This document shows, in pieces, positions 1-7,212 of a stretch of 64,000 bases of DNA (positions within the stretch are counted from its first letter, which is position 1; every line of letters begins with the position of its first letter). The stretch spans positions 62,001-126,000 of the forward strand of contig CADEEV010000002.1 in the NCBI GenBank assembly GCA_902826455.1, given 5' to 3'. The notes under the pieces were generated by a model, which worked only from the letters and a program-made list of their open reading frames with translations, was not told the origin of the DNA and did no database searches. The DNA is from an uncultured Acidobacteriota bacterium. Lineage in GTDB: Bacteria > Acidobacteriota > Vicinamibacteria > Fen-336. The translations under genes were made by a program, and so were the position numbers.

Positions 1-1075
1 CGAGCCGGTCCACCGCCGGCGTCGTGGCCCGGGAGTAGCCGTAGGTGGAGAAGTGACGCGCGCTCGCGGCGTCCAGGATCACGAGCAGCACGTTCATCCC
101 CGAGAGAGCCGTGCGCAGGGTCGTCGTGGGCGCCGGATCGTCGCCGGCCCCAGGGAACAGCACGTCGGCGCGCGCGCCCATCACGCGCGGGGCCGTCCAT
201 CGGACGCGGGCCCCGGAGGCGGCGTCGACGTGGAGCGTGAGCGCGGCGATCCCGCTGCCGGGCAGCGCCACGCGAACCTCGCGGCCGTCGCCCGGCACGG
301 CGCCCTTCCACAGCTCGCGCTCCGCCGTCGCGCCGGCGAGCGTCACGCGCAGCGTGGCCGGAGCGCCCTTCGCGGGCGCGGGCGTGAAGCGCAGCTCCGA
401 GCCGGCGCCCAGCCGCAGCACGTAGCGCAACGCTCCCGTGCCCTGGACGAGCGCGGGGATGCCGTCGCCGTGGACCTCGAGGGGCGGCGCGCCGCCCGCG
501 GCCAGGGCCGCGAGGCCGGGGTCGCCCGCGGGCCCGGCGGTGAGCGTGTAGAACGCCGCCGCGACGCGGCCGCCGTAGTCGCGGGTGTGACGCGACACGC
601 CGCGAAAGAACAGGCGGAGCACGTTGTCCGCGGCCGCGGCCGTCGGGGTGGCCGGCAGGTCGAGCACGTAGCGGGCCCGCGTCGGTTCCACGAACACGGT
701 CGGGCGCCGCCGGCCGTTGAAGTAGACGTCGAAGCGCAGCTTGCGCGTGCGTGGATGGGGGGCGAGATCGAGCACGACACGCCTGGCGTCGCCCGGAGCT
801 CCGCCGACCCGCAGCTCGACGCTCTGGCGGCCCCAGAGGAACGGCTCGGCGCGCTCGGGCTCGACCGGCGTCGCGAAGCCGTCGATCTGGAAACGGGAGG
901 CTCCCGGCGTGCCGAACACGACGTGGTCCCAGGGGCCGCTGGCGTCGGCGCTCCGGGCCAGGGCCACGAGGTCGTGGGTGACGACGAGGCTTCGCGGCGC
1001 AGGAGCCTCGCTCCGGCAGGCGACGAGGCTCGCGACGGCGGCCGGCAGGAGGAAGGAGAGGGAGACCCGCCGCAT
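1..1075 (-). CDS. Sulfatase / alkaline-phosphatase superfamily lipoprotein, 5' part (runs off left edge)
   Basis: This gene starts at ATG 1075 and is open to the window edge, giving the first 358 residues. It begins with a lipoprotein signal (hydrophobic stretch ending LVAC, Cys20). Residues 25-330 form a beta-rich region I do not recognise. Only at about residue 334 does a sulfatase N-terminal core appear: NVLLVILDAASARHFSTYGY followed by TTPAVDRL, matching the family pattern VVLISLDTLRADHLGCYGY. The position after the metal Asp is AAS rather than the common TLR. The catalytic Cys/Ser lies beyond the edge, so sulfatase, phosphodiesterase or phosphoethanolamine/glycerol transferase activity cannot be told apart. 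A TAGAGT -10 hexamer at 1089-1084 leaves 8 nt before ATG, suggesting its own leaderless promoter although it lies downstream of the efflux operon. Confidence 0.8.
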   Translation of the reverse strand, partial: MRRVSLSFLLPAAVASLVACRSEAPAPRSLVVTHDLVALARSADASGPWDHVVFGTPGASRFQIDGFATPVEPERAEPFLWGRQSVELRVGGAPGDARRVVLDLAPHPRTRKLRFDVYFNGRRRPTVFVEPTRARYVLDLPATPTAAAADNVLRLFFRGVSRHTRDYGGRVAAAFYTLTAGPAGDPGLAALAAGGAPPLEVHGDGIPALVQGTGALRYVLRLGAGSELRFTPAPAKGAPATLRVTLAGATAERELWKGAVPGDGREVRVALPGSGIAALTLHVDAASGARVRWTAPRVMGARADVLFPGAGDDPAPTTTLRTALSGMNVLLVILDAASARHFSTYGYSRATTPAVDRL

Positions 1076-1120
1076 TCGGGCTGACTCTAACAGAGCCGCG
1101 ACGGACGGTCGGCGGCCGGA

Positions 1121-2008
1121 TCAGCGCGCCGCGGGCGCGATGCGCAGCTCCACCGTCGTGCCGAGCTTCAGCGGGTTGGGCTCGGCGAACGCGACCTTGA
1201 CCGCCAGGATGCGGGTGTCGGTCGGACGCCCGGGGTCCTGGGGCTTCAGGCGCCGCAGCGTCACCGAGTCGGGAACCTCCTCGACGCGGCCGGCCCAGGA
1301 CCGCCCGGGGTAACCCTCGGCCGTGATCGCGACGGAGGTTCCCGGCGCGAGGGCCGAGGCGTCCGCTTCGTCGGCCTCGGCCTCGATGCGCAGCCGGTCG
1401 AGGTCGGCGAGCGTCACGAGCGCGTCGCCCGACTCGATCGTCTCGCCGGCGTCCGCGTGACGCAGGATCACGACGCCCGTGATCGGCGCGAGCACCCGGG
1501 TCTTGTCGAGCTGCGCCTCGTAGCGGGCGACGGTGGCCCGGGCGGTGTCGAGGCGCGCGAGGCCGATCTCGAGGTCGCGGTTCGCCTGGTCGAGGTCGTG
1601 GGGCGCGAGGATCTTCTGCTCCGCCAGGTCGCGCCGGCGCTTGAGGTTAGCCTCGGCCAGGCGGATCTCGGCCTGGGACTCGGCGACCCGGGCCCGCGAT
1701 TCGTTGAGCGAGGCGCGCAGCTCGTCGGACTCGAGCTCGGCGATCAGCGCGCCCTTCGTCACGGTCTGGCCTTCCTCGACGAGCATGCGCACCAGCCGGC
1801 CGGTCCGCTCGGCCCCCACGACCACCTCGGCGCCGGGGTAGGCCACGACGCGCCCCTCCGCCGCCACGTGGCGCGACTCGACCCGCACCGGCGCCGTGGC
1901 GATCGGCGGGGGAGTGCTGGCGAGGGCCTGGAACAGCGTGAGCCCGAGCAGCCCGACGCCGGCGAGGATCAGGACGGGGGTCTTCGATTTCATCTTCGAC
2001 TCCTTCAT
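1121..2008 (-). CDS. HlyD/DevB-type periplasmic adaptor subunit of an ABC exporter
   Basis: A 295-residue membrane fusion protein that would bridge the inner-membrane ABC permease to an outer-membrane channel. An N-terminal anchor covers about residues 10-28. The first lipoyl/barrel half (VEEGQTVTKGALIAELES) is near residue 80, a helical hairpin spans about 90-165 with RRRDLAEQKILAPHDLDQA, the second lipoyl half follows (TRVLAPITGVVILRHADAGE), and a beta-barrel ends the protein. The start at 2008 is favoured because its ATG overlaps the stop of the ATPase gene in an ATGA; an in-frame ATG five codons later is the alternative. It is the last gene of the TetR-permease-ATPase-adaptor operon. The set resembles cyanobacterial DevBCA exporters. 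The substrate is unknown. Confidence 0.9.
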   Translation of the reverse strand: MKESKMKSKTPVLILAGVGLLGLTLFQALASTPPPIATAPVRVESRHVAAEGRVVAYPGAEVVVGAERTGRLVRMLVEEGQTVTKGALIAELESDELRASLNESRARVAESQAEIRLAEANLKRRRDLAEQKILAPHDLDQANRDLEIGLARLDTARATVARYEAQLDKTRVLAPITGVVILRHADAGETIESGDALVTLADLDRLRIEAEADEADASALAPGTSVAITAEGYPGRSWAGRVEEVPDSVTLRRLKPQDPGRPTDTRILAVKVAFAEPNPLKLGTTVELRIAPAAR

Positions 2009-2679
2009 GCCGCGAGACGTCCGTCGCGGATTCCCACGACGCGGTCGGCGATCGAGCGCACGCGCGGATCGTGGGTGACGATCACGAGGCCCTTGGACTC
2101 GGCGCGGGCGAGATCCCGGAACAGCTCGAGCACCTGCTGGCCCACCGCGCTGTCGAGGTTCGCCGTGGGCTCGTCGGCGAGCAGCACCTGGGGCGATCCC
2201 GCGAGGGCCCGGGCGATCGCGACGCGCTGCTTCTGTCCGCCCGAGAGATCGCGCGGCAGGAAGCTCGAGCGGTCGCCGAGGCCGACGCGCTCGAGCACGC
2301 GGCGCGCCTCCTCGACGGCGGCGCGGCCGCCGATGCCCTTGACGTTCAGCGCGTACTCCACGTTCTCGTGTGCGGTGAGGGCCGGGAACAGGTTGTACTG
2401 CTGGAACACGAAGCCGATGCGGCGCCGCCGCACGTCGCGCAGGCGCGCGGGCGGCGCTCCGGTGACGGTCTCTCCGGCCACCGTGATCTCGCCGGCGCTC
2501 GGCGTGAGGATGCAGCCGAGGATCGACAGCAGCGTCGTCTTCCCGGAGCCGGACGGGCCCTCGAGGGCCACCACCTCGCCGGCAGCGACCTGCATCGACA
2601 CGCCCTTCAGGACCTCGACGCGCTCGGCGCCTTCCTCGAACACCTTCACGACGTTCGTCGCCGAGAGGACGGGCGTCAT
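2005..2679 (-). CDS. ABC exporter ATPase, MacB/DevA/LolD type
   Basis: A 224-residue nucleotide-binding subunit that powers the FtsX-type permease encoded just upstream. Walker A is GPSGSGKT at residues 41-48, the signature is LSGGQKQRVAIARAL near 145, and Walker B with catalytic Glu is VLLADEPTANLD near 168. The H-loop is IVTHD. The start at 2679 is chosen because that ATG overlaps the permease stop as ATGA (2676-2679) and because the family start MxxVLSxxNVxK follows it; longer readings extend only into the permease gene. Length and motifs place it with the lipoprotein/macrolide/DevA exporters rather than importers. It is co-translated with its partners through 4-bp overlaps on both sides. 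Confidence 0.93.
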   Translation of the reverse strand: MTPVLSATNVVKVFEEGAERVEVLKGVSMQVAAGEVVALEGPSGSGKTTLLSILGCILTPSAGEITVAGETVTGAPPARLRDVRRRRIGFVFQQYNLFPALTAHENVEYALNVKGIGGRAAVEEARRVLERVGLGDRSSFLPRDLSGGQKQRVAIARALAGSPQVLLADEPTANLDSAVGQQVLELFRDLARAESKGLVIVTHDPRVRSIADRVVGIRDGRLAA

Positions 2680-3800
2680 GCGCGGAACACCAGGGCCGGA
2701 TCGATGCCCGCGACGCGCCGGAACGAGAGCATCGCGGCGCCGAGGCACATGAGCACGGTGCCGACGAAGACGGCCGCGGCGAAGCTGGGGGAGATCAGGA
2801 CGTTCAGGTACAGCTTCGCCATGGCCGGCCGCATCGCGAGGGAGATGAGGCCGCCGAGGGCGAAGCCGATCACCGCCGCGATCAGCGCCTGCTCGCCGAG
2901 GATGCGGTAGATGTCCCAGTTGGAGCCGCCGATGGCCTTCACCGTGCCGAACTCCTTCACGTGCTCGACGGCCGAGGTGTAGAGCGTCTGGGCCACGACC
3001 ACGATGCCCACCAGGATGCCGAGGAACACCGTGACGCCCATGTTCATCCCGAGGCCGGTCGAGACGACCCAGTAGGACCGCGAGCGCGCGGCCCACTCGG
3101 CCTTCGTGTAGACGTCGTTGTAGGGGAGGCGCCGGCGGATCTCGGCCTTCACCGCCGCGGCGTCGGCCCCGGGCGCGAGCTTCACGAGCACGTACTCGGT
3201 CTTGCCCGAGAGCGTCTCGAGCAGCTCCTGGGCGTTGCCGAAGTCCATGAAGACGATGGGGGCGGTGGTGAACGACGCGGCGCCCGTCGTGGTGCCGATG
3301 ATCTTGAAGCGGCGCTGCAGGATCTCGCGGTAGTCGCCGATCGCGAAGGCGCCGAAGCGGCGCTCGGCCGAGCGGTCCATCAGGATGAAGCGGCCGCGCT
3401 TCAGGTCGCGCACGTCGGCGCCCTGCACGTTCCAGGGCAGGTTCCAGGCCTCGAAGTCCTCCAGGCCGTAGACGAGGCAGCCTTCCTCGGCGCCGCTCGG
3501 CAGCTGGATGTTCATGAACTGGACGATCAGGTTGTCCGCGCGCGCGACTCCCGGGATGCCGCGCACGCGCAGCACCCGCGTCTCGGGAAAGCTGTGGGCG
3601 AAGTCCACGTTCGGCGTCTCGCGCGACGTCACCCAGATGTCGGCGCTCGAATGCTCGATCGTCACCGTCGCCTTGTTCAGCAGGCCCATGAAGAGGCCCA
3701 CCTGCACCAGCACCAGCGTCACCGCGAAGGCGACCCCGGCCACCGTGATCGCGAAGCGCAGCCGGTCGTGGAACAGGTTGCGGCGGGCGAGGGAGACCAT
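2676..3800 (-). CDS. DevC-like FtsX-family ABC permease
   Basis: A 374-residue permease with one N-terminal transmembrane helix (about residues 18-40), a large periplasmic domain (about 45-245), and three C-terminal helices including VFLGILVGIVVVAQTLYTSA and LIAAVIGFALGGLISLAM. The opening LARRNLFHDRLRFAITVAGVAF and the periplasmic HSSADIWVTSR pattern resemble DevC of the cyanobacterial DevBCA exporters more than MacB. It is one gene of a four-gene unit behind a TetR regulator, which suggests export of a toxic or envelope-destined compound sensed by that regulator. Its start lies only 3 nt after the tetR stop codon. The match to DevC is by pattern recognition; substrate identity is unknown. 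Confidence 0.88.
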   Translation of the reverse strand: MVSLARRNLFHDRLRFAITVAGVAFAVTLVLVQVGLFMGLLNKATVTIEHSSADIWVTSRETPNVDFAHSFPETRVLRVRGIPGVARADNLIVQFMNIQLPSGAEEGCLVYGLEDFEAWNLPWNVQGADVRDLKRGRFILMDRSAERRFGAFAIGDYREILQRRFKIIGTTTGAASFTTAPIVFMDFGNAQELLETLSGKTEYVLVKLAPGADAAAVKAEIRRRLPYNDVYTKAEWAARSRSYWVVSTGLGMNMGVTVFLGILVGIVVVAQTLYTSAVEHVKEFGTVKAIGGSNWDIYRILGEQALIAAVIGFALGGLISLAMRPAMAKLYLNVLISPSFAAAVFVGTVLMCLGAAMLSFRRVAGIDPALVFRA

Positions 3801-3803
3801 CGC

Positions 3804-4418
3804 CTAGCCCTTCTCCACCATGAACCCGCGCAGGGCGTTGTCGCACGTCTGCTGGATCAGGTCCGACGCGGCGGGGGCGCAGGGGAACTGATCCGCGCGA
3901 TAGGTCACGAGCAGCGCCGTCGCGCCGTGCAGGCTCGCCCAGATCACCTGCGCGATCGTCTCGGGCGGCCCGGGCCGCAGGCGGCCCAGGGCCTGCGCCT
4001 CGCGGCAGGCGTCGAGGAGGAGCCGGAACGACTGCGCGCCGGGGTCGTCGTCGCTCATCTCGTGGTCGGGATGCTTCGGCGTGAGGAACATGAAGCGGTA
4101 GTGGTTCGGGTACTGGAGCGCGAACTGGGAGTAGGCGCGGCCCATCTGCGCCAGGCGCTCGATCGGATCCTCGGGCAGGCCGCCCGCCGTCAGGACCGCG
4201 AACAGCCGCGCGAAGTCCTCGTGGCAGAGCGCCTCGACGAGGTCTTCCTTGTCCTCGAAGTGGTTGTAGATCGTGGTGGGCGAGTACTCGATCGCATCGG
4301 CCACGGCGCGCATGGTGACGCGGTCGTAGCCCTCGTGGGCGAAGAGCTCACGCGCGGCGTCGAGGATCTTGCGCCGGACCTCTTCTTTCTCGCGTTCCCG
4401 TCGCTCGGTGATACCCAT
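3804..4418 (-). CDS. TetR/AcrR family transcriptional regulator of the efflux operon
   Basis: A 204-residue one-component regulator. The N-terminal helix-turn-helix domain (about residues 12-58) has the family pattern RRKILDAARELFAHEGYDRV, then TMRAVADAIEYSPTTIYNHF. The remaining all-helical region would bind the ligand and dimerise; it carries a TetR C-terminal pattern (WASLHGATALLV near residue 165). ATG 4418 is preceded by GAGG about 5 nt upstream. It is the first gene of the operon and is followed 3 nt later by the permease. A 17-bp inverted repeat overlaps its putative -10/start region, so autorepression with ligand-induced derepression of the exporter is the likely circuit (inference). 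Confidence 0.92.
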   Translation of the reverse strand: MGITERREREKEEVRRKILDAARELFAHEGYDRVTMRAVADAIEYSPTTIYNHFEDKEDLVEALCHEDFARLFAVLTAGGLPEDPIERLAQMGRAYSQFALQYPNHYRFMFLTPKHPDHEMSDDDPGAQSFRLLLDACREAQALGRLRPGPPETIAQVIWASLHGATALLVTYRADQFPCAPAASDLIQQTCDNALRGFMVEKG

Positions 4419-4434
4419 CTAACCTCGATCTCAG

Positions 4435-4477
4435 AGTTAACAACGTTAACTTACAGATCAGAGTTCCCCTGAGTCAA
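4435..4477 (-). promoter_or_regulatory. TetR-operon promoter with overlapping palindromic operator
   Basis: On the minus strand, TTGACT (4477-4472) and TAAGTT (4453-4448) are 18 bp apart and form a plausible sigma-70-type promoter. Positions 4435-4451 read AGTTAACAACGTTAACT, two perfect 7-bp inverted arms around a 3-bp spacer. The repeat overlaps the -10 and the expected transcription start and ends 16 bp before the tetR start codon. Its AT-rich composition stands out in this GC-rich window. It is the obvious candidate operator for the adjacent regulator. Confidence 0.65.
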
Positions 4478-4496
4478 GAAAAAAGCGCCGTCGTGG

Positions 4497-5867
4497 CTAG
4501 TGAGGAAGGCCGAAGAGGTAGTAGGTGAGGCACAGGCCGGCCAGGATCCAGCCGCCGGGCCGAACCTCCCGAGCTCGTCCTGTCAACGACTTGAGGACCG
4601 GGAACAGGACGAGTCCAGCCGTCAGGCCGTTCGCGATGCTGTAGCTGAAGACCATCAGGGCCAGGCTCGCGAACGCCGGCGCCGCCTCCGTGAGGTCGTC
4701 GAAATCGATGAGTCGCGCCTGGCCCAGCATCAGCACCCCGACGGTGACGAGGGCCGGCGCGTAGGCGTACCTCAAGGCCTGGAGCGGCTCGAGCAGCGGC
4801 ACGAAGAAGAGCGAGACGAGGAACAGTACCGCCGTCACCACCGAGGCCAGGCCCGTGCGCGCGCCTTCCTTGATGCCTGCTGCCGACTCGATGTAGGCGC
4901 CGCTCGTGGACGTCCCGACGAGACCGCTGAAGACGCAGGTGGCGGCGTCCACCAGCATCGGCCGCTCGATCTGCGGGAAATCGCCGCGCTCGTCGAGCAT
5001 GCCGCCGGCCGCTCCCACGCCGACCAGGGTTCCCAGGGTATCGAGCAGTCCCATGAGGAACAGGGTGAGCAGCACCGGCAGCAAGGAGAGGCGCAGGACG
5101 CCCGCGATGTCGAGCTGGAGCGCGATCGGCGCGAGGCTCAGCTCGCCGGCGAACGGGAGCGCGACCACGGCCTTCGGCCACTGGCCGTAGCCCAGGGCGA
5201 GGCCCAAGCCTGCGGTCGCGGCGATCCCCAGCAGGATCGCGCCGCGCACCTTGCGCGCGAGCAGCGTGGTCGTGACCACGAATCCGAACAGGGCGAGCAG
5301 CACCTGGGGCTCGCGCAGGTCGCCGATCTTCAGGGGAACGGCGGGAGCGCGCAGCAGCTCGCTGCCCGGCGCGAGGAGCGCCGCCGCCGGCATGCCCGCG
5401 GCCGCGCTCGTCACGATGCCGGTCTCGTAGAGGCCGATGAGGGCCAGGAAGAGGCCGATTCCGGCCGCGAACGCGTGCTTGAGGCTGGGCGAGATGGCGG
5501 CCGCGAGCGAGCCGCGCAGGCCCACGAGGGTCAGGAGCAGGAACGCGAGGCCGCTCACGAAGACGACGCCGAGGCGCTGCTGCCACGAGATGCCGAGGGC
5601 CGCGAGACCGAAGGCGAGGAACGCGTTCTCGCCCATGTACGGCGCCACCGCGATCGGCCGGTTCGCGTAGAGCCCCATCAAGAGCGTCCCGAAGGCGGCC
5701 GTCAGGATCGTCGCGACGGTGCCGGGTCCCGGCGGGATCCCGGCGAAGGCCAGGATCGCGGGGTTGACGACGATGATGTACGCCATCGCCGCGAACGTGG
5801 TCGCGCCGCCCAGCACTTCGCGTCTCACGTCCGTGCCGCGTGCGGCCAGGCCGAAGAAGCGCTCCAT
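4497..5867 (-). CDS. NCS2-family purine/guanine-hypoxanthine permease (AzgA-like)
   Basis: A 456-residue polytopic transporter, probably for purine bases (guanine, hypoxanthine or adenine) by proton symport. It starts MERFFGLAARGTDVRREVLG and continues with TFAAMAYIIVVNP, the typical AzgA/PbuG opening. Further family landmarks are MGENAFLAFG near residue 85 and STSGAYIESAAGIKEGARTG near residue 330. About 12-14 hydrophobic segments are visible. ATG 5867 is chosen because the family N-terminus begins there; the frame stays open far upstream but that is antisense-like shadow. It follows the serine-hydrolase-fold gene by 11 bp. A TAGAAT hexamer (5881-5876) ending 8 nt before the ATG overlaps that gene's TAG stop and could give a separate leaderless transcript. 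Confidence 0.9.
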   Translation of the reverse strand: MERFFGLAARGTDVRREVLGGATTFAAMAYIIVVNPAILAFAGIPPGPGTVATILTAAFGTLLMGLYANRPIAVAPYMGENAFLAFGLAALGISWQQRLGVVFVSGLAFLLLTLVGLRGSLAAAISPSLKHAFAAGIGLFLALIGLYETGIVTSAAAGMPAAALLAPGSELLRAPAVPLKIGDLREPQVLLALFGFVVTTTLLARKVRGAILLGIAATAGLGLALGYGQWPKAVVALPFAGELSLAPIALQLDIAGVLRLSLLPVLLTLFLMGLLDTLGTLVGVGAAGGMLDERGDFPQIERPMLVDAATCVFSGLVGTSTSGAYIESAAGIKEGARTGLASVVTAVLFLVSLFFVPLLEPLQALRYAYAPALVTVGVLMLGQARLIDFDDLTEAAPAFASLALMVFSYSIANGLTAGLVLFPVLKSLTGRAREVRPGGWILAGLCLTYYLFGLPH

Positions 5868-5875
5868 GGGCGCCG

Positions 5876-5881
5876 ATTCTA
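5876..5881 (-). promoter_or_regulatory. -10 hexamer for the NCS2 permease overlapping the upstream stop codon
   Basis: On the minus strand, TAGAAT uses the TAG stop codon of the preceding gene as its first three bases and ends 8 nt before the permease ATG. No convincing -35 is seen. Transcription starting about 7 nt downstream would give an essentially leaderless mRNA. Confidence 0.45.
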
Positions 5882-6982
5882 AGGCGGAGCGCTCCGGCTG
5901 TAGGCCTCCTCCATGCGTTGGTACAGGGTTCCGGGAATGCCGCCGCCGTCGGAGTTCGCGAGCACGGCGATCGTGAGGCGTCGCTCCGGCTCGTACCAGA
6001 CCGCCGTCGAGAACCCGGAGCCGAGGCCGGCATGGCCCCACACCGGTCGCGCGCCGTCGCTCTTCTCGCCGACCCCGTAGGCGTAGTTGCCGTCGCCGAA
6101 ACGGGTCATCCGCTGGAGCGCTTCCTCGTCCACGAGAGCCCCCCGGAACAGCGCGTCGGCCAGGCGCGCCGTGTCGCGAGCGTCGCAGGCGAGCCCGCGA
6201 TCGGTCCAGACCGCGCCCCAGATGCTGGTGGGAACCCGGCCGCCGGCCGCGAACGTGTCCACGAGCCCGTCCTTGGCCGCCGTGAAGCCGTGCACGATCT
6301 CGGGAGCGCGTGCGGGGTCGTAGGCGAAGGCGCAGCCCTCGATTCCCGCCGGCACGGCGACGAGCTTCTCGAAGACGTCCTCGATGGGCCGCTGCGTGAC
6401 GCTCTCGATCACGCCGCCCAGGACCACGTAGTCGCTCTGCGAATAGCGCTGCTCGGTTCCCGGAAACAGGACCCCTTCCAGCACGCGCAGCACCTCCTCG
6501 CGCGTCCAGGAGTGGGCCGGGTCCTGAAGACGGTAGTAGAGCTCGTCGGGCATCCGCAGGTAGTCGTCGAGGCCGCTGCGATGGTCGAGCAGCATCGCGA
6601 TCGTGATCGCGTCCGCGTTGGAGACGTAGGGGATGTACCGCGAGAGCCGATCGTCGAGGCGCAGCCGGCCGTCCTCGACGAGACGGAAGACCATCGAGGC
6701 GGTCGCGAGCTCGGTCACGCCCGCCAGGGGAAAGAGGCTGGTGCGCTCCAGGGGCCGGCCGGGCTCGCGGCTGAAGTCGCCGACGAAGCCGTCGAACACC
6801 GGCGCCCCGTCGCGAACGATGGCGGCGGCGACGCCGGGAGCGCCGGTCTCGAGACGGGCGCCGGCCAGCGCTTCGTCGAGGCTGCGTGGCGTGGGGGTCG
6901 GCGCCGGCTCGGGCTCGGAGCTCGACGAGCAGGCCGTGAGGCCCGCGAGCCAGCAGACGGCAACGAGAGATTGCCGGATCAT
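5879..6982 (-). CDS. Beta-lactamase-fold (class C / serine hydrolase) lipoprotein with degenerate active site
   Basis: A 367-residue lipoprotein (lipobox LTAC, Cys18, then a Ser/Pro-rich linker). The fold is recognisable from LVEDGRLRLDDRLSRYIPYV and LLDHRSGLDDYL (near residues 107-145), which match the class C beta-lactamase/esterase family. The family's SxxK nucleophile motif in F-x-I-G-S-V-T-K is replaced: the segment reads FPLAGVTELATA, so Ser becomes Gly and Lys becomes Glu. The Y-x-N motif reads YSQ. The third element (GHAG before LGSGFS) is kept. I therefore expect a non-catalytic, ligand-binding or sensor protein. An SD-like GGGAGGG precedes ATG 6982. It is co-oriented with the purine permease 11 bp downstream. 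Confidence 0.85.
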   Translation of the reverse strand: MIRQSLVAVCWLAGLTACSSSSEPEPAPTPTPRSLDEALAGARLETGAPGVAAAIVRDGAPVFDGFVGDFSREPGRPLERTSLFPLAGVTELATASMVFRLVEDGRLRLDDRLSRYIPYVSNADAITIAMLLDHRSGLDDYLRMPDELYYRLQDPAHSWTREEVLRVLEGVLFPGTEQRYSQSDYVVLGGVIESVTQRPIEDVFEKLVAVPAGIEGCAFAYDPARAPEIVHGFTAAKDGLVDTFAAGGRVPTSIWGAVWTDRGLACDARDTARLADALFRGALVDEEALQRMTRFGDGNYAYGVGEKSDGARPVWGHAGLGSGFSTAVWYEPERRLTIAVLANSDGGGIPGTLYQRMEEAYSRSAPP

Positions 6983-7212
6983 TCGGACCCTCCCGCTTCT
7001 TCGAATGGCGACGGTGGCAGCGTGTCTTCAACGCCTAGCAAAGGCCCTGCCATTCGTTCAGCGCCCTGAACTCCGCGACGGCGCGTGTGCGAGAGCTTCG
7101 CGAGCACCCGGATGTCACATTCCCCGGACGAGGTTGAGCCCCGGAGGCGACAGCCCGAGAGCCCCGGCGGCCGTTGCCGGGTGCCGCCGGCAGGGACTAA
7201 ACTCGACTTTCC
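6983..7212. other. Divergent intergenic region, largest gene-free interval of the window
   Basis: These 230 bp separate the serine-hydrolase-fold gene (minus) from kgd (plus). No gene, repeat or RNA structure is evident. The kgd side holds TTGCCG (7174-7179) and TAAACT (7198-7203) 18 bp apart, with the -10 ending 9 nt before the kgd ATG. No clear promoter is visible for the minus-strand gene beyond its SD. Confidence 0.5.
7198..7203 (+). promoter_or_regulatory. -10 hexamer of kgd
   Basis: TAAACT lies 18 bp downstream of TTGCCG (7174-7179) and 9 nt before the kgd ATG. No Shine-Dalgarno sequence lies in the short stretch between hexamer and start codon. Confidence 0.45.

Noticed and set aside
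53-1084. Plus-strand 343-codon frame opposite the sulfatase-like gene
   Set aside because: Its product is Arg/Gly/Ala-rich without domains, while the minus strand encodes a lipobox and a sulfatase core.
4478-4496. Possible Rho-independent terminator after the NCS2 gene (run of six T on the minus strand)
   Set aside because: The preceding stem (GCC-ACGAC-GGC) is only three base pairs; the T-run is better seen as the upstream edge of the tetR promoter.
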